43,897 nt of DNA from Shewanella cutis (GCF_022410515.1 NZ_JACSDI010000030.1:1-43897); one strand, 5' to 3'; counted from the stretch's first letter, positions 14,793 through 21,994 are shown. Notes: generated by a model from the letters alone, not told the origin. Translations and numbers: made by a program.

Positions 14793-15026
14793 CTAAGCCG
14801 CTTGTGATGGCTCAACACTGATTAACGAACGATAAATGACTTCTTGATGCATTTGCAGCTGTTGGTTTAGATTCTCAGATAACAGCTTTACCAGTGCATG
14901 TTTAAGGTCTTCTTCGCACCAATCCTCAGCAACATCGGCAAATGCTCGAACAGCAAGCTCTAAAGCATTCAGCGATTGATAAATGGGTTCAAAGTTAGTC
15001 TGTATCACAGTTCCTTGTGCAAGCAT
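14793..15026 (-). CDS. Small helical protein of the satellite (77 aa)
   Basis: The ORF starts at ATG 15026 with AAGGATT upstream, four bases after the stop of the DNA-binding protein gene, and precedes the zinc-ribbon ORF by 8 bp. The product is predicted to be almost entirely helical and acidic (FADVAEDWCEEDLKHALVKLLSENLNQQLQMHQEV), with no membrane segment, so it is not a coat protein. I do not recognise a family. The tight spacing on both sides indicates a real gene of the replication operon. Confidence 0.65.
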   Translation of the reverse strand: MLAQGTVIQTNFEPIYQSLNALELAVRAFADVAEDWCEEDLKHALVKLLSENLNQQLQMHQEVIYRSLISVEPSQAA

Positions 15027-15030
15027 GATG

Positions 15031-15312
15031 TTAATCCTTATGGTTGATTGGGACGATTTTTAAACCAAAGCGCTTAAGCTCAAGGCCGCCAAAGTTGTTA
15101 ATTACAAAGCTGGAACTATCAATTTGATATTCACCGGCTGGATGCACATTGGCAGGACTTTCGACTTGCAACTTCATTTGAACAGGAAATTTTCCGCCTA
15201 GATGCGCGTATGCTGTTTGCTCGTAAATGGTTCGCCCAGGCTTACCATCCTTAGGCGGCATGTTTCGGGCGCTAACGGTGACATCTTCTTGAAATACTTC
15301 GATTTTAAACAT
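15031..15312 (-). CDS. Single-stranded DNA-binding protein, filamentous phage gpV/RstB-like (93 aa)
   Basis: The size (93 aa), predicted all-beta character and position directly after the replication gene match the helix-destabilising proteins of filamentous phages. Features include a start MFKIEVFQEDVTV, a central YEQTAYAHLGGKFPVQMKLQV and the C-terminal GEYQIDSSSFVINNFGGLELKRFGLKIVP, which resembles the end of Pf-type gpV proteins. Such proteins coat the viral single strand before packaging. It starts 11 bp after the replication gene, with a GGAGCG ribosome binding site. Confidence 0.8.
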   Translation of the reverse strand: MFKIEVFQEDVTVSARNMPPKDGKPGRTIYEQTAYAHLGGKFPVQMKLQVESPANVHPAGEYQIDSSSFVINNFGGLELKRFGLKIVPINHKD

Positions 15313-15323
15313 GGTTATCGCTC

Positions 15324-16466
15324 CTATGCATAGGCTTTAAATGGTAAAACATTGGATTGTGCAACGATGGGCAACTGATACCAGTGCGGTACAATTAGTG
15401 GTTTAACTTCAATGACTTCTGAGCGTTTCAGTGTTGGACACATACGGCTTACATCGAACTGTTGGCCGATATCGATGCCGATAGCTTTTAGACGGGCTTT
15501 ATGAACGTAATAATTTGAACTACTGAGTTCGCTTTTTATATCTTTGCCATGTTGCCAAATTAATGCATAAGATTGAGTTGCATTAGCTGCTTGACGACTT
15601 TTAACGATGCCAAGATTTAAGAGTTGGTCTGCAATGCTTTGGTGCTCATCGTGTGATATATGGATAGTTTTCATGGCGTTCTCTATGTCAGTTAGGTGCG
15701 GATAAAAGTCTTGTTCAGTCACTCGGCCATAAAATTGCAGCGCATGACGCTTTAGCAAGGCCTGTCTTAAGCTATGTTCTTCGCGTACTACACCTGTGTT
15801 TTCGCAGTATTTAATTAAGTTTTCTAAGTAGTTAAGCCTATCGATGGGCACACCATCTTTTTTACGGAGTTCTTTGTTCAAGTGCCGTTGTAACTCAACA
15901 GCTTTGTTGTAGAGCTTGGTCATGACCCAAGTCGAACCTTCGCCCCAGTTGCACGTATGGCCATCGGGATACAGCTTCGGTTTACGACCTCGACCGATTT
16001 GCATCGATGACATACCACGGATAAACGAGGCCTCTTTGCCCTTGCCTACTTGATGATTCACTGTCCAGTCGATAGCGGTAATTTCAGCACCATTACCGAC
16101 AAGCTGAGTGGTTTTGCCGTCTGGCGTTTGGCGGTATGAGATTTGGGTATTTTTGGTGAACGGTGGCAAATCATATTGGGCTAAGACGTGGTTAAAGATC
16201 GCCACGCATTCATCAAGCGTCTGTAAGCCAAATAGGTTATCCATACGCTGCCAGCGTGAAGGATTGCCTTCCACCCTCACCCGTTGCCCATCACAACGGA
16301 TGGTTAATTTGGTGCTGTATGACCCTTCTAGGATTTTTTGGTTAACCGATGGCGGTAAATGCTCACCTGTTTCGAGTTCGAACCGTTCAATGACATGCCG
16401 ACCGACCAGCGGCAAATTGCCCTCTGGATGATCTTGTTGCATGAACAAACGGTCGATGAAAAACAA
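15324..16466 (-). CDS. Replication initiation protein, Cri / RstA / gene II-X family
   Basis: This protein of about 380 aa resembles CTX-phage RstA: an N-terminal FFIDRLFMQQ, the GSYSTKLTIRCDGQRVRVEGNPSRWQRMDNLFG region (about residues 50-82), and a C-terminal NYLENLIKYCENTGVVREEHSLRQALLKR block typical of phage replication protein Cri. It is expected to nick the double-stranded form at the plus origin and drive rolling-circle replication. I prefer TTG 16466 as start because AGGG lies nine bases upstream and the result (MFFIDRL) aligns with RstA. TTG 16484 would add six residues. The gene is divergent from the XRE repressor, as rstA is from rstR. Confidence 0.85.
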   Translation of the reverse strand: MFFIDRLFMQQDHPEGNLPLVGRHVIERFELETGEHLPPSVNQKILEGSYSTKLTIRCDGQRVRVEGNPSRWQRMDNLFGLQTLDECVAIFNHVLAQYDLPPFTKNTQISYRQTPDGKTTQLVGNGAEITAIDWTVNHQVGKGKEASFIRGMSSMQIGRGRKPKLYPDGHTCNWGEGSTWVMTKLYNKAVELQRHLNKELRKKDGVPIDRLNYLENLIKYCENTGVVREEHSLRQALLKRHALQFYGRVTEQDFYPHLTDIENAMKTIHISHDEHQSIADQLLNLGIVKSRQAANATQSYALIWQHGKDIKSELSSSNYYVHKARLKAIGIDIGQQFDVSRMCPTLKRSEVIEVKPLIVPHWYQLPIVAQSNVLPFKAYA

Positions 16467-16590
16467 TCCCCAAAACCCTGTCAATACTTCTACAGCAACA
16501 ATATCATTAGTTCTGTAGAGTTAATTATTCCTCAAGGCGAAATATATAGGGTTAGAATTCATGCTGCAAGATTATTATCAAGGAAATTTT

Positions 16591-16998
16591 ATGTCTATAG
16601 GTGAAAATCTAAAGCGCCTACGCCGTGATAAAGGATGGACGCAAGGTGAATTGGCAAACAAATGCAAAATTCAATTGGGGCAAATATCGAAGATTGAAAG
16701 GGATGAAACAGATCCAAAGCTCAGTACTATCTATTCAATAATGAACGCGCTGGAGTGTTCGGCTGACGCTCTGCTTATAGACACTGAAAGATCAAATGTT
16801 GATTCAGTCATGGCTGTAGCCTTAGAGCGGGTTAAGCAAATTCCAGATAAAGATAAACAAATACTATTAACAGTTATAGACAAGTATTGTATTGCATTAA
16901 GTATGCAGCAATTAACTGATAGAAAAACACTTTTTGGTATACCCACATTTGTTACTGGCAGCACTCCTGAAATGACAAGGAAATCAGATGAAGGTTGA
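16591..16998 (+). CDS. XRE-family repressor, RstR-like
   Basis: This 135-residue protein has a clear N-terminal helix-turn-helix of the Xre/Cro type (ENLKRLRRDKGWTQGELANKCKIQLGQISKIERDETDPKLSTIYSIMNALE, about residues 5-55) and a helical C-terminal dimerisation part. Its position, divergent from the replication gene with about 125 bp between starts, is that of RstR, the repressor that maintains CTX-phage lysogeny by silencing the rstA promoter. ATG 16591 is chosen for its AAGGAAA ribosome binding site. An in-frame ATG at 16561 lacks one. Confidence 0.85.
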   Translation: MSIGENLKRLRRDKGWTQGELANKCKIQLGQISKIERDETDPKLSTIYSIMNALECSADALLIDTERSNVDSVMAVALERVKQIPDKDKQILLTVIDKYCIALSMQQLTDRKTLFGIPTFVTGSTPEMTRKSDEG

Positions 16999-17612
16999 TG
17001 CCATTCCTGATGTCAGGAGTTAGTTTGGGTGTAACAGGAACCCAAACCTAAAACCCTGTCGGTCGGGGGGCGCTTCGCCTGCTCCCCCTTCCTCCCCAGA
17101 CCCCGTAAGCATGGGCCGCAGTTCACCACGGGAAACCGGGGTAAAGTTCAGCTAAATTGTGTGGGAAACCACACCAAAGTTCGGGTGTCACTGAACCCGA
17201 ACGCTTCGCGAGACTCTCAAAATGAGAGTAGAGTCCACTGTTAAAGTATGTGGACGTGATGGTCATTCACTTCCACTTGGAGCCTTTCCCGCTACGCGGG
17301 CGCCCTTTCCAAGTGTCCGTTCAGTCCCCTCAAAAAGTACCATCGGTGGTACAAAAGTGCAGTATTACTATACGCACTTTAGCTCTCTGGCCTCGGATAC
17401 CTGCCCGCCCCATAACGGGGCTAGCAGGTACCCATCCGGCCAGAACGCCAGAACGTGAAATCGCTTTGAATTTTGTAGACAGAAATCAACTTTAGGCGGG
17501 GCTGGAAGGACGTTGAAAAGCGGCTTGGCAGGGAGAAAGCTCGGGGCAAAAAGCGCCCCTATTAAGAGCGCTTGGCATTAAGGGACACGTCCCTTAATAA
17601 TCCTGTTATTGA
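16999..17612. other. Hairpin-rich intergenic region of the satellite (probable origin and packaging region)
   Basis: About 610 bp without a convincing gene but with at least eight consecutive hairpins. They lie near 17064-17088, 17159-17174 (GTGTGG-GAAA-CCACAC), 17179-17202 (GTTCGGGT / ACCCGAAC), 17213-17229 and 17274-17315. Further ones are at 17337-17352 (GTACCA-TCGG-TGGTAC), 17354-17380 and 17386-17444, plus a palindrome at 17578-17598. Filamentous phages concentrate their plus and minus origins and the packaging signal in such an intergenic region. Which hairpin does what cannot be told by eye. Confidence 0.7.
17386..17444. repeat. Large nested hairpin in the satellite intergenic region
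   Basis: TCTGGCC / GGCCAGA form the base. GGATACCTGC pairs with GCAGGTA..ATCC around a CCC bulge, and GCCCC-ATAAC-GGGGC closes the top. It is the largest and most stable looking hairpin of the series, and a good candidate for a packaging signal or single-strand origin. Confidence 0.7.
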
Positions 17613-17825
17613 TTAACCAAGATTATTTGTTTTTGATGGGTCGGGATTAGATACAGGGTACTTGATACCATTAATCACTCTAACATGGTAATCGTCGTAT
17701 TCTCCTTTCTCTATCTTTTTAACCAACTGATTTCTACTTAAATTCTGATTGGTGCTATTGTCACGGAATTGCTTGTTTGCACCAGTTTTAGTTTCACTAA
17801 TTACGGTTAGTCTTGGTCGTTTCAT
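17613..17825 (-). CDS. DUF3892-like protein (70 aa)
   Basis: The ORF is short and very basic. It has the pattern I associate with DUF3892: NKQFRDNSTNQNLSRNQLVKKIEKGEYDDYHVRVINGIKYPVSNPDPSKTNNLG, here split as an NQxFxD start, a helix, YHVRVING, and the closing PVSNPD..NNLG. Its function is unknown to me. ATG 17825 has an AGGAAC ribosome binding site. Within the element it is separated from the replication operon by the hairpin region and lies 95 bp from the attP-like structure, so it is the likely accessory cargo gene. Confidence 0.7.
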   Translation of the reverse strand: MKRPRLTVISETKTGANKQFRDNSTNQNLSRNQLVKKIEKGEYDDYHVRVINGIKYPVSNPDPSKTNNLG

Positions 17826-17919
17826 ATTAGAGTTCCTATTTCACAACAGTATAAAAAACACTCACAAAGATGATACTGTATAAATGAACAGGGCACAACA
17901 TGTAGTATCTTTATAACGA

Positions 17920-17947
17920 ACTTCGCACAATGCGGATTATGTTACGC
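17920..17947 (+). other. dif-like site A of the element (attP arm, direct orientation)
   Basis: On the plus strand the site reads XerC-like box ACTTCGCACAA (10 of 11 to the chromosomal box), centre TGCGGA, XerD-like box TTATGTTACGC (8 of 11). The 6-bp centre matches normal dif spacing. It is inverted relative to the second dif-like site about 100 bp to the right. Confidence 0.8.
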
Positions 17948-18037
17948 ACTCGATAACGCTCAAGCGATTCTCGCAAGCTCGCCCACCCTTTTCGCGCTCT
18001 CTCGCACCTTGGCGCTGGCGCCATGATGCCAAGGTGT

Positions 18038-18075
18038 AAATCCCAACATAATGCCGTCTATACATTGTGCGCAGT
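18038..18075 (-). other. dif-like site B of the element (attP arm / attR)
   Basis: Read on the minus strand the XerC box ACTGCGCACAA (identical to chromosomal dif) is followed by a 13-nt spacer and then TTATGTTGGGA, a XerD-like box. The extended centre is the arrangement described for one of the two attP sites of CTX phage. In the integrated state this site is the right junction of the element. Confidence 0.78.
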
Positions 18076-18095
18076 TTTGTGTGGGAGGGATTTGG
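18059..18095. repeat. Right copy of the 37-bp direct repeat (attR)
   Basis: This copy matches 14479-14515 with one difference. It lacks the canonical XerD box on its left side, so only the left copy is a complete dif. Confidence 0.85.
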
Positions 18096-18110
18096 TTAGT
18101 CAACACACTG

Positions 18111-19406
18111 CTAATCAATGCCTTGTAAATGATCTAATGGCTTATTATAAGCGCTTTCGTGTCTTTCGATTTGTGTGGTGTGCAAATATTTTGATGTGGT
18201 GTCAATACTCTCATGGCCTGCATCGGCTTGGACATGTGACAACGGTCTACGATTGATATTGATGTCATGGGTGATCCCTGTATGCCTAATATTGTGCGCA
18301 GTGAGCTTGCGCATTTGTGCTGCATCTTGGATAAATCCATCGATTTGAGCTCTATCCGCAGCCAAATTAATAATGGCTTGGATTTCTTCTCGTATCTGAC
18401 GGATCCCAAGGTTGGCATTCACTAAGCCGACATCTCGTCCACGACCAGCGGCTCTGTGCCGAACAAATAAGGGATGAAGTTCTCCCTGGCTTGGATAATC
18501 TGGAAGACCTAAAAATTGTCGATATTTTACTAAACCAGCTAGTAACGCTTTTGAAATTGCAACACTACGTTTTTTGCCACCTTTACTGAGTGGAATGTGA
18601 AAACTCCAAATGCCTGTCTGCGTATTTTGCCTAAATTGACCCATAACGGGTGAATAACCAACGCGCGCGGAAACATCCGAAATACGTAAATAGCAAGAAT
18701 AAGTTAATGAAATCAAAAATAAGCTGCGTTGATGTAATTCTGGCGATATTTCAGCAAGTTGAGTAACAGTAGTCATCACATAGGACCACTGTAACTCTGT
18801 GAAGGCCAAGCTATTTTCATCTTCATCAGTTTGATTTTGATATTGTTTATTTAGAGCAAAACGACTGTGATTCAACCAAATTTGCGCAGGATTACGTTCG
18901 CAAAATTCTTCACTTATTAAGTAAGTATAAAAAGAAGATAAAATAGCGACCTTGGTTTTTAACGCATTATCACTCAATGTATACGGCTGTACTTGCCCCA
19001 GTTTTTTTTTGCCCACAAATGGTCGCCATAGACTGTTAGGCACTCGCTCCCCTTGCAGTTTATCTAACTTAAACTGAGGCACATTAAAGTAAGCGATAAG
19101 CATCAAAGGTGGCGCTAAGCAATAATCCACATAGCGGCTCATATCTTTTCGCATTACTTGTGTGGGTGATATTTTTGCGATATCAAAACACCAGTGTAGG
19201 AATGTTGTGAGTTCGCTCCGGTATGTTTTATAGTTGTTTTCACTGTGTTTTTGTTCAAACAACCAATCTGTTGCGTGCTCCATAACTAAACCGGCATCTG
19301 GCACATCCGTGAGGCTAACTTGGGTGATATATTGATTCACCACACTGTTTCCATCTTGTATGAATTCAATTGAATCAAATAAGGGTAATACTGGAGGGAA
19401 CTGCAT
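18111..19406 (-). CDS. Tyrosine recombinase adjacent to dif (431 aa)
   Basis: This tyrosine recombinase ends 15 bp from the right att repeat. Catalytic elements are visible: the first arginine in YLRISDVSAR, a lysine in LSKGGKKRSVAIS, HNIRHTG (H-x-x-R), and DAGHESIDTTSKYLHT with the second histidine and the nucleophile tyrosine. A long N-terminal DNA-binding region occupies about residues 35-190. It is not XerC or XerD by length or sequence. It lies outside the 37-bp repeats, so the satellite probably does not carry it; the satellite would use host XerCD. ATG 19406 lacks a clear ribosome binding site. Confidence 0.85.
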   Translation of the reverse strand: MQFPPVLPLFDSIEFIQDGNSVVNQYITQVSLTDVPDAGLVMEHATDWLFEQKHSENNYKTYRSELTTFLHWCFDIAKISPTQVMRKDMSRYVDYCLAPPLMLIAYFNVPQFKLDKLQGERVPNSLWRPFVGKKKLGQVQPYTLSDNALKTKVAILSSFYTYLISEEFCERNPAQIWLNHSRFALNKQYQNQTDEDENSLAFTELQWSYVMTTVTQLAEISPELHQRSLFLISLTYSCYLRISDVSARVGYSPVMGQFRQNTQTGIWSFHIPLSKGGKKRSVAISKALLAGLVKYRQFLGLPDYPSQGELHPLFVRHRAAGRGRDVGLVNANLGIRQIREEIQAIINLAADRAQIDGFIQDAAQMRKLTAHNIRHTGITHDININRRPLSHVQADAGHESIDTTSKYLHTTQIERHESAYNKPLDHLQGID

Positions 19407-19456
19407 ATTAACTTTTAAATATAATGGTTTGCTGCATGATAATACTTAAATGCAAA

Positions 19457-19480
19457 TGCCGATAACGTTATTTATCGGCA
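19457..19480. repeat. Palindrome TGCCGATAA-N6-TTATCGGCA, copy 2
   Basis: The stem is the same 9 bp as at 14518-14541, with loop CGTTAT. It overlaps the stop codon of the small cysteine-rich gene and lies about 50 bp upstream of the recombinase start. Confidence 0.6.
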
Positions 19481-19695
19481 ATAATGAGTCGTTCAATTTG
19501 TGGACAGCTTGTTTGTGTACATTGATCGCAACTTATACGATTCTGACAACATATGAGACAAAGTTGCCAGACTTTTTGCTTCGACTGATGATCTAGACAT
19601 GAAAAATCTGCGGCACACACACTTCCCTTTCGAATAAGTTGCGCAAGTTTCTCTTCTGATATCGATAAATTGATCCTTCCTGTCATGTGTACCAT
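19468..19695 (-). CDS. Small cysteine-rich protein (75 aa)
   Basis: The product contains nine cysteines in its C-terminal two thirds (VCAADFSC, LCLICC, SCDQC, SCPQ), suggesting a metal-binding, probably zinc or iron-sulfur, module. The N-terminal part (TGRINLSISEEKLAQLIRKG) could be a short helix with a preceding strand. ATG 19695 is preferred, with AGGAAT four bases upstream; the frame continues to 19734 without a better site. It lies 62 bp before the recombinase in the same orientation and could be co-transcribed with it. I do not recognise a family. Confidence 0.65.
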   Translation of the reverse strand: MVHMTGRINLSISEEKLAQLIRKGSVCAADFSCLDHQSKQKVWQLCLICCQNRISCDQCTQTSCPQIERLIIADK

Positions 19696-19863
19696 ATCTA
19701 TTCCTGTTTCGTTATCTTTTTTTATAATACACAAATGATAATAGTTATCAATTACGTTTTATGAAATTGCGACCTACTCCACTTTGATAATAATTTATCA
19801 CTGACTTGACAAGCTTCAACTACACTCTACTTGTGCGACATAAATTTACTGATGAGGTCTCAG

Positions 19864-21441
19864 ATGGTGATTGATCTTACAAATAAAAAGCCGCTCTTCT
19901 CAGGAAAAAAAAACACTGAAACTTCTGCATCTTTAGCACCATGGAAAATACTTCTAGTCGATGATGAGCCAGATGTTCACACAGTCACTAAACTTGCACT
20001 TTCTCGTTTCAAACTCGATGGACGAGCTCTTTCGTTCATCAATGCCTACAGTGCTGAGCAGGCTAAAGAATTCCTAAATAATGAACAAGATCTGGCAATA
20101 GCCTTTATTGATGTTGTAATGGAAACAGATCACGCAGGATTAGAATTAGTGAAATGGATCCGTGAAGACCACAAAAACAAAACTATTCGTCTCATTTTGC
20201 GTACAGGGCAACCGGGCCAAGCTCCAGAAGAAGACGTCATCGTCAACTACGATATCAATGATTATAAAGCAAAGTCTGAACTCGATTCTCGCAAATTAAT
20301 GACAAGTGTCTACTCAGCCCTGCGTTCTTACCGTGATATTATGGAAATTGAACAGGCAAGACGTGCGCAAGTTAACCATCGAAAAGGATTAGAACGAGTA
20401 CTCGAAGCCACCTCAGGATTATTTGAACTGAGAACACTCCATAAATTCGCTGATGGTTTACTTACACAAGTTGCAACTCTACTTAATCTCGATTCTGAAA
20501 CGCTACTGCTAACCTGCAATGCAATGGATGCGATTAGCGGTCATATGGAATCGACAGACATTAAGATTTTAGCAGGAACTGGACAATTTGCTGAAACCCC
20601 AATCAATAAAACCCTACCCTCGCATATAGACAAGTTATTACGCAGTGCGCTTGCCCATAAACGTTGTTTGTACGAGGATAATTGCTTTGTTGGCTATTTT
20701 CCCACAAAGAGTGGTCTTATCAACCTGCTCTATATGGATGGTATTGATAAAATTGATGATTTAGATAAAAAACTCATTGATATTTTTGCAATAAATGTGG
20801 GTATCGCCTTTGAGAACCTACTTCTAAACCAAGAGGTCGAAGATACCCAATCAGAACTTATCCTACGTTTAGGTGATGTTGTAGAGAGTCGCTCAAAAGA
20901 GGCGGCGAATCATGTGAAACGCATGGCGGAGTATTGTGCTCAACTTGCGCTTATTGCTGGATTATCTGAAAGCGAAGCAGATCTGCTGCGTCGAGCATCG
21001 CCTATGCACGATATTGGTAAAATCGCGATCCCTGATGCGGTGCTACTCAAACCAGGCAAGTTAGACGATCAAGAATGGTCGGTTATGCGCCAACATCCGA
21101 TGATTGGGTATCAAATCCTTGCTAATTCTGAACGGCCAATATTGAAAGCTGCAGCGATTATTGCTCAGCAACACCATGAAAAATATGATGGTTCAGGTTA
21201 TCCTGCAAATTTAAAGCAAGATCAAATTCACATATTTGCTCGTATTGTTGCAATTGCAGATGTGTTTGATGCCCTTTCCCATGCACGATGCTATAAAGCG
21301 GCTTGGCCTCTTGAACAAGTTATTGAAGAAATGCGTAAAGGTGCAGGTAAGCACTTTGATCCCGATTTACTCGAACTCTTTATCGACAACATCGATATTT
21401 TCGTCAAGGTTAAAGAAAATTGGAAAGATCACGACGAGTAA
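19864..21441 (+). CDS. Response regulator with DUF3369 and HD-GYP domains (c-di-GMP phosphodiesterase)
   Basis: This 525-residue protein has an N-terminal receiver domain (about 28-155) with acidic pair VDDEPD and the phosphoacceptor in FIDVVME, then a DUF3369 GAF-like region. The C-terminal HD-GYP domain has HDIGKIAIPD and HHEKYDGSGYP, the metal-binding and GYP motifs of c-di-GMP phosphodiesterases. It should lower c-di-GMP when phosphorylated by an unknown kinase; no histidine kinase gene is adjacent. The start ATG 19864 has GAGG eight bases upstream. The frame opens earlier at 19831 without a ribosome binding site. Confidence 0.88.
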   Translation: MVIDLTNKKPLFSGKKNTETSASLAPWKILLVDDEPDVHTVTKLALSRFKLDGRALSFINAYSAEQAKEFLNNEQDLAIAFIDVVMETDHAGLELVKWIREDHKNKTIRLILRTGQPGQAPEEDVIVNYDINDYKAKSELDSRKLMTSVYSALRSYRDIMEIEQARRAQVNHRKGLERVLEATSGLFELRTLHKFADGLLTQVATLLNLDSETLLLTCNAMDAISGHMESTDIKILAGTGQFAETPINKTLPSHIDKLLRSALAHKRCLYEDNCFVGYFPTKSGLINLLYMDGIDKIDDLDKKLIDIFAINVGIAFENLLLNQEVEDTQSELILRLGDVVESRSKEAANHVKRMAEYCAQLALIAGLSESEADLLRRASPMHDIGKIAIPDAVLLKPGKLDDQEWSVMRQHPMIGYQILANSERPILKAAAIIAQQHHEKYDGSGYPANLKQDQIHIFARIVAIADVFDALSHARCYKAAWPLEQVIEEMRKGAGKHFDPDLLELFIDNIDIFVKVKENWKDHDE

Positions 21442-21541
21442 AACATAAGGCTCGATCATCAGCAGGGGAAACAACAATTATTGCGATCAAATGATTATAA
21501 AGCCTAATTGGATCAGTATGTTATTAGCTTAAATTCACCAC

Positions 21542-21994
21542 TCAGTGCGGGTTGTCGGCTAAAAAGTCAAAAGTAACCACTTGCTCAGAACCATTTAGGA
21601 TAAAACTAATAAATCCTCGCCATACCATATAGCCACTACTGCACGAACCATAAATCAGTTGCCCTTCGTAGCTCGTTTTGTCCACTTGGCTAATATTTAC
21701 AGGGATAACCCCCATAAACATATCTCGCCCCTCTAAACGGACCTGCAGATTATTAAGTACATCAGAAGATAATAGCTTAAATTTTAATGGTTTTTCACTT
21801 GGCGCATTATCAGGTGAAAGGCTAATTCTGAGAGTGACATCACCAACCATTTTAAGACAATCCCCCTGCTTAAACGCACAAAGGCTAGGGTCAGCAGATG
21901 GTATTTTTACCTGTTGCTCGGTTTTTTCTTTGCAAGCGGTGAGATTCATTGTAACTAGCATGATTAAAAATAAGAAAAAATTACGATTTAGCAC
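21542..21994 (-). CDS. Predicted lipoprotein of unknown function
   Basis: A signal peptide (NFFLFLIMLVTMNLTAC) ends in the lipobox LTAC, giving a mature lipoprotein of about 130 residues with a beta-rich look and a cysteine pair (CAFKQGDC and GSCSSGY). I prefer GTG 21994, since AAAAGG lies nine bases upstream and the resulting signal peptide has normal length. ATG 22027 would put 11 extra residues ahead of it. The gene is divergent from ccoN, with the FNR box between them, so it may share oxygen control with the oxidase. I recognise no family. Confidence 0.7.
   Translation of the reverse strand: MLNRNFFLFLIMLVTMNLTACKEKTEQQVKIPSADPSLCAFKQGDCLKMVGDVTLRISLSPDNAPSEKPLKFKLLSSDVLNNLQVRLEGRDMFMGVIPVNISQVDKTSYEGQLIYGSCSSGYMVWRGFISFILNGSEQVVTFDFLADNPH

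Larger units (their letters stand above)
14479..18058. mobile_element. dif-integrated filamentous-phage-like satellite element (3.58 kb)
   Basis: A 37-bp direct repeat (14479-14515 and 18059-18095, one mismatch) covering the dif centre and XerC box brackets the element. Inside are, on the minus strand, a Cri/RstA-type replication protein, a gpV-like single-stranded DNA-binding protein and two small ORFs. A divergent XRE repressor, a run of hairpins and a DUF3892 gene follow. The replication gene with a divergent repressor parallels RS1 and the RS2 module of CTX phage. No gene for major coat, adsorption or Zot/pI is visible. The right end carries two inverted dif-like sites as in CTX-phage attP. 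Confidence 0.85.

Noticed and set aside
14542..14796. 84-codon plus-strand ORF in the satellite
   Set aside because: It is antisense to the zinc-ribbon ORF, which has a better ribosome binding site and operon spacing.
16108..16431. 107-codon plus-strand ORF inside the Rep gene
   Set aside because: Antisense shadow of the replication gene, without start signals.
17222..17495. Two overlapping plus-strand ORFs in the hairpin region
   Set aside because: They cross several perfect hairpins and have low-complexity composition. The DNA is better explained as an origin/packaging region.
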